A stretch of 64,000 nt of DNA from Paraburkholderia tropica (lineage in GTDB: Bacteria > Pseudomonadota > Gammaproteobacteria > Burkholderiales > Burkholderiaceae). Both the position numbers and the translations under genes were made by a program. Below, piece after piece: positions 63,221 through 64,000 of this stretch. The number at the start of each line of letters is the position of its first letter. Position 1 is the stretch's first letter. The notes beneath the pieces are model-generated. The model did no database searches. It had not been told where the DNA came from and was given only the letters and a program-made list of their open reading frames with translations. Location: NCBI RefSeq assembly GCF_900109265.1, contig NZ_FNZM01000005.1, positions 310,001-374,000 on the forward strand, written 5' to 3'.

Positions 63221-64000
63221 TTACTGCTCGTGCGGCTGATGCGCGAGGCGCGAATGGCGGCGCGAGTAGCCGAAGTAAATCGCCATGCCGATCACCAGCC
63301 AGACGATGAACGCGATCCACGTCACGCGCGCGAGGTTCAGCATCAGGAACAGGCACGACGCCACGGCGAGGACCGGCACCACCGGCACGCCGGGGCAGCG
63401 GAACGCGCGCGGCAGATGCGGGTGCGTCTTGCGCAGCACGAGCACGGCGATCGACACCATCGAGAACGCCGCGAGCGTGCCGATGTTGATCAGCTCGGCG
63501 AGCACGTTGAGCGGCACGAGCGCGCCGATCAGGCCGAAGAAGATGCCCACGAGCCAGGTCGTGAAGAACGGCGTGGCGAAGCGCGGATGCACCTTCGAGA
63601 GCTTCGCGGGCAGCAGGCCGTCGCGCGACATCGCGTAGATGATGCGGGTCTGGCCGTAGCTCATCACCAGAATCACGGTGAGCATGCCGAGCACGGCGCC
63701 GAGGTCGATGAAGCCCGCGACCCACGGCTGGCCGGCGACCTGCAGCGCGTACGACACCGGATGGCCGATGTTGGCGAACTGCGCCGACGGCACGATGCCC
63801 GTGACCACGGCCGCGACCGCCACGTAGAGCACCGCGCAGACGGCGAGCGAGGCGATGATGCCGGCGGGCAGATCGCGCTTCGGATTCTTGACTTCCTCGG
63901 CGGCGGACGAGACCGCATCGAAGCCGATGAAGGCGAAGAACATCACCGCCGCCGCGCCGAACACGCCGTTCCAGCCGTTGGGCATGAACGGATGCCAGTT
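63221..64000 (-). CDS. APC-superfamily amino-acid permease (cationic amino-acid transporter type), partial
   Basis: C-terminal 259 residues of an inner-membrane permease; the start lies beyond base 64000. About eight helices are visible. The consensus amphipathic stretch A-A-A-V-M-F-F-A-F-I-G-F-D-A-V-S-S-A-A-E-E is the signature of the CAT/YfnA-like group, and S-Y-G-Q-T-R-I-I-Y-A-M-S-R-D-G follows. The C-terminal tail is short and basic. Substrate is not determinable from this part. It has its own terminator and is upstream of, but separate from, the cox-like operon. Confidence 0.92.
   Translation of the reverse strand, partial: NWHPFMPNGWNGVFGAAAVMFFAFIGFDAVSSAAEEVKNPKRDLPAGIIASLAVCAVLYVAVAAVVTGIVPSAQFANIGHPVSYALQVAGQPWVAGFIDLGAVLGMLTVILVMSYGQTRIIYAMSRDGLLPAKLSKVHPRFATPFFTTWLVGIFFGLIGALVPLNVLAELINIGTLAAFSMVSIAVLVLRKTHPHLPRAFRCPGVPVVPVLAVASCLFLMLNLARVTWIAFIVWLVIGMAIYFGYSRRHSRLAHQPHEQ

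Overview
The window reads as a stretch of chromosome 1 from a Burkholderiaceae beta-proteobacterium, most like Paraburkholderia, Burkholderia or Caballeronia. This rests on very high GC with strong GC3 bias, and on gene blocks I know from that family: gatCAB divergent from mreBCD-mrdA, metX-metW-ampG, hslVU next to a RegBA pair, xerC-DUF484-dapF-lpxL, and metK divergent from lpxL. The density and codon usage are those of core genome. I see no rRNA, tRNA, insertion sequence, prophage, CRISPR array or recombinase other than XerC.

Layout. 1-5.2 kb (minus): the cell-shape operon mreB-mreC-mreD-mrdA, with mrdA cut by the window edge. 5.4-9.1 kb (plus): gatCAB amidotransferase. 9.2-10.9 kb (plus): a PPK2 polyphosphate kinase and exonuclease III. 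11.0-15.6 kb (minus): metX-metW-ampG-M48 peptidase, preceded by a SAM-II riboswitch. 15.8-19.1 kb (minus): an HdeD-type membrane protein, slmA, a HAD nucleotidase and argB. 19.5-23.6 kb: a CWC protein, a TPR glycosyltransferase-like protein and a RegB/RegA redox two-component pair. 23.7-28.2 kb (minus): hslVU, dksA and a CobW zinc GTPase with a Zur-like box. 28.4-33.4 kb (minus): rlmI, xerC, DUF484, dapF and an LpxL acyltransferase. 33.7-39.8 kb: metK with a long structured leader, a small basic protein, a PhyH-type dioxygenase, MgrA aldo-keto reductase, a fatty acid desaturase and small membrane proteins. 40.2-47.6 kb (minus): an RND-HlyD-OMF efflux operon followed by an MFS transporter. 48.5-54.9 kb: a conserved small protein, an SrkA-type kinase, a DUF3857 transglutaminase-like protein, a Fur-box PepSY protein and an OFA-family carrier with a 44-residue partner. 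55.1-62.7 kb (minus): a seven-gene form II CO-dehydrogenase-like molybdenum hydroxylase operon (S-L-M-D-E-G-xdhC). 63.2-64 kb: the end of an amino-acid permease gene.

How the parts work together. Several blocks serve one pathway each: peptidoglycan elongation (MreBCD-PBP2, with muropeptide recycling by AmpG), methionine to SAM (MetX-MetW under a SAM-sensing RNA, then MetK), protein quality control (HslVU), and maturation of a molybdenum enzyme encoded beside its own chaperones.

The most interesting non-coding signal is upstream of metX. A SAM-II aptamer carries an extra helix and is followed by a candidate long-range switch that would hide the ribosome binding site about 70 nt downstream. 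The metK leader also folds into a clear candidate H-type pseudoknot plus mutually exclusive hairpins next to its ribosome binding site.
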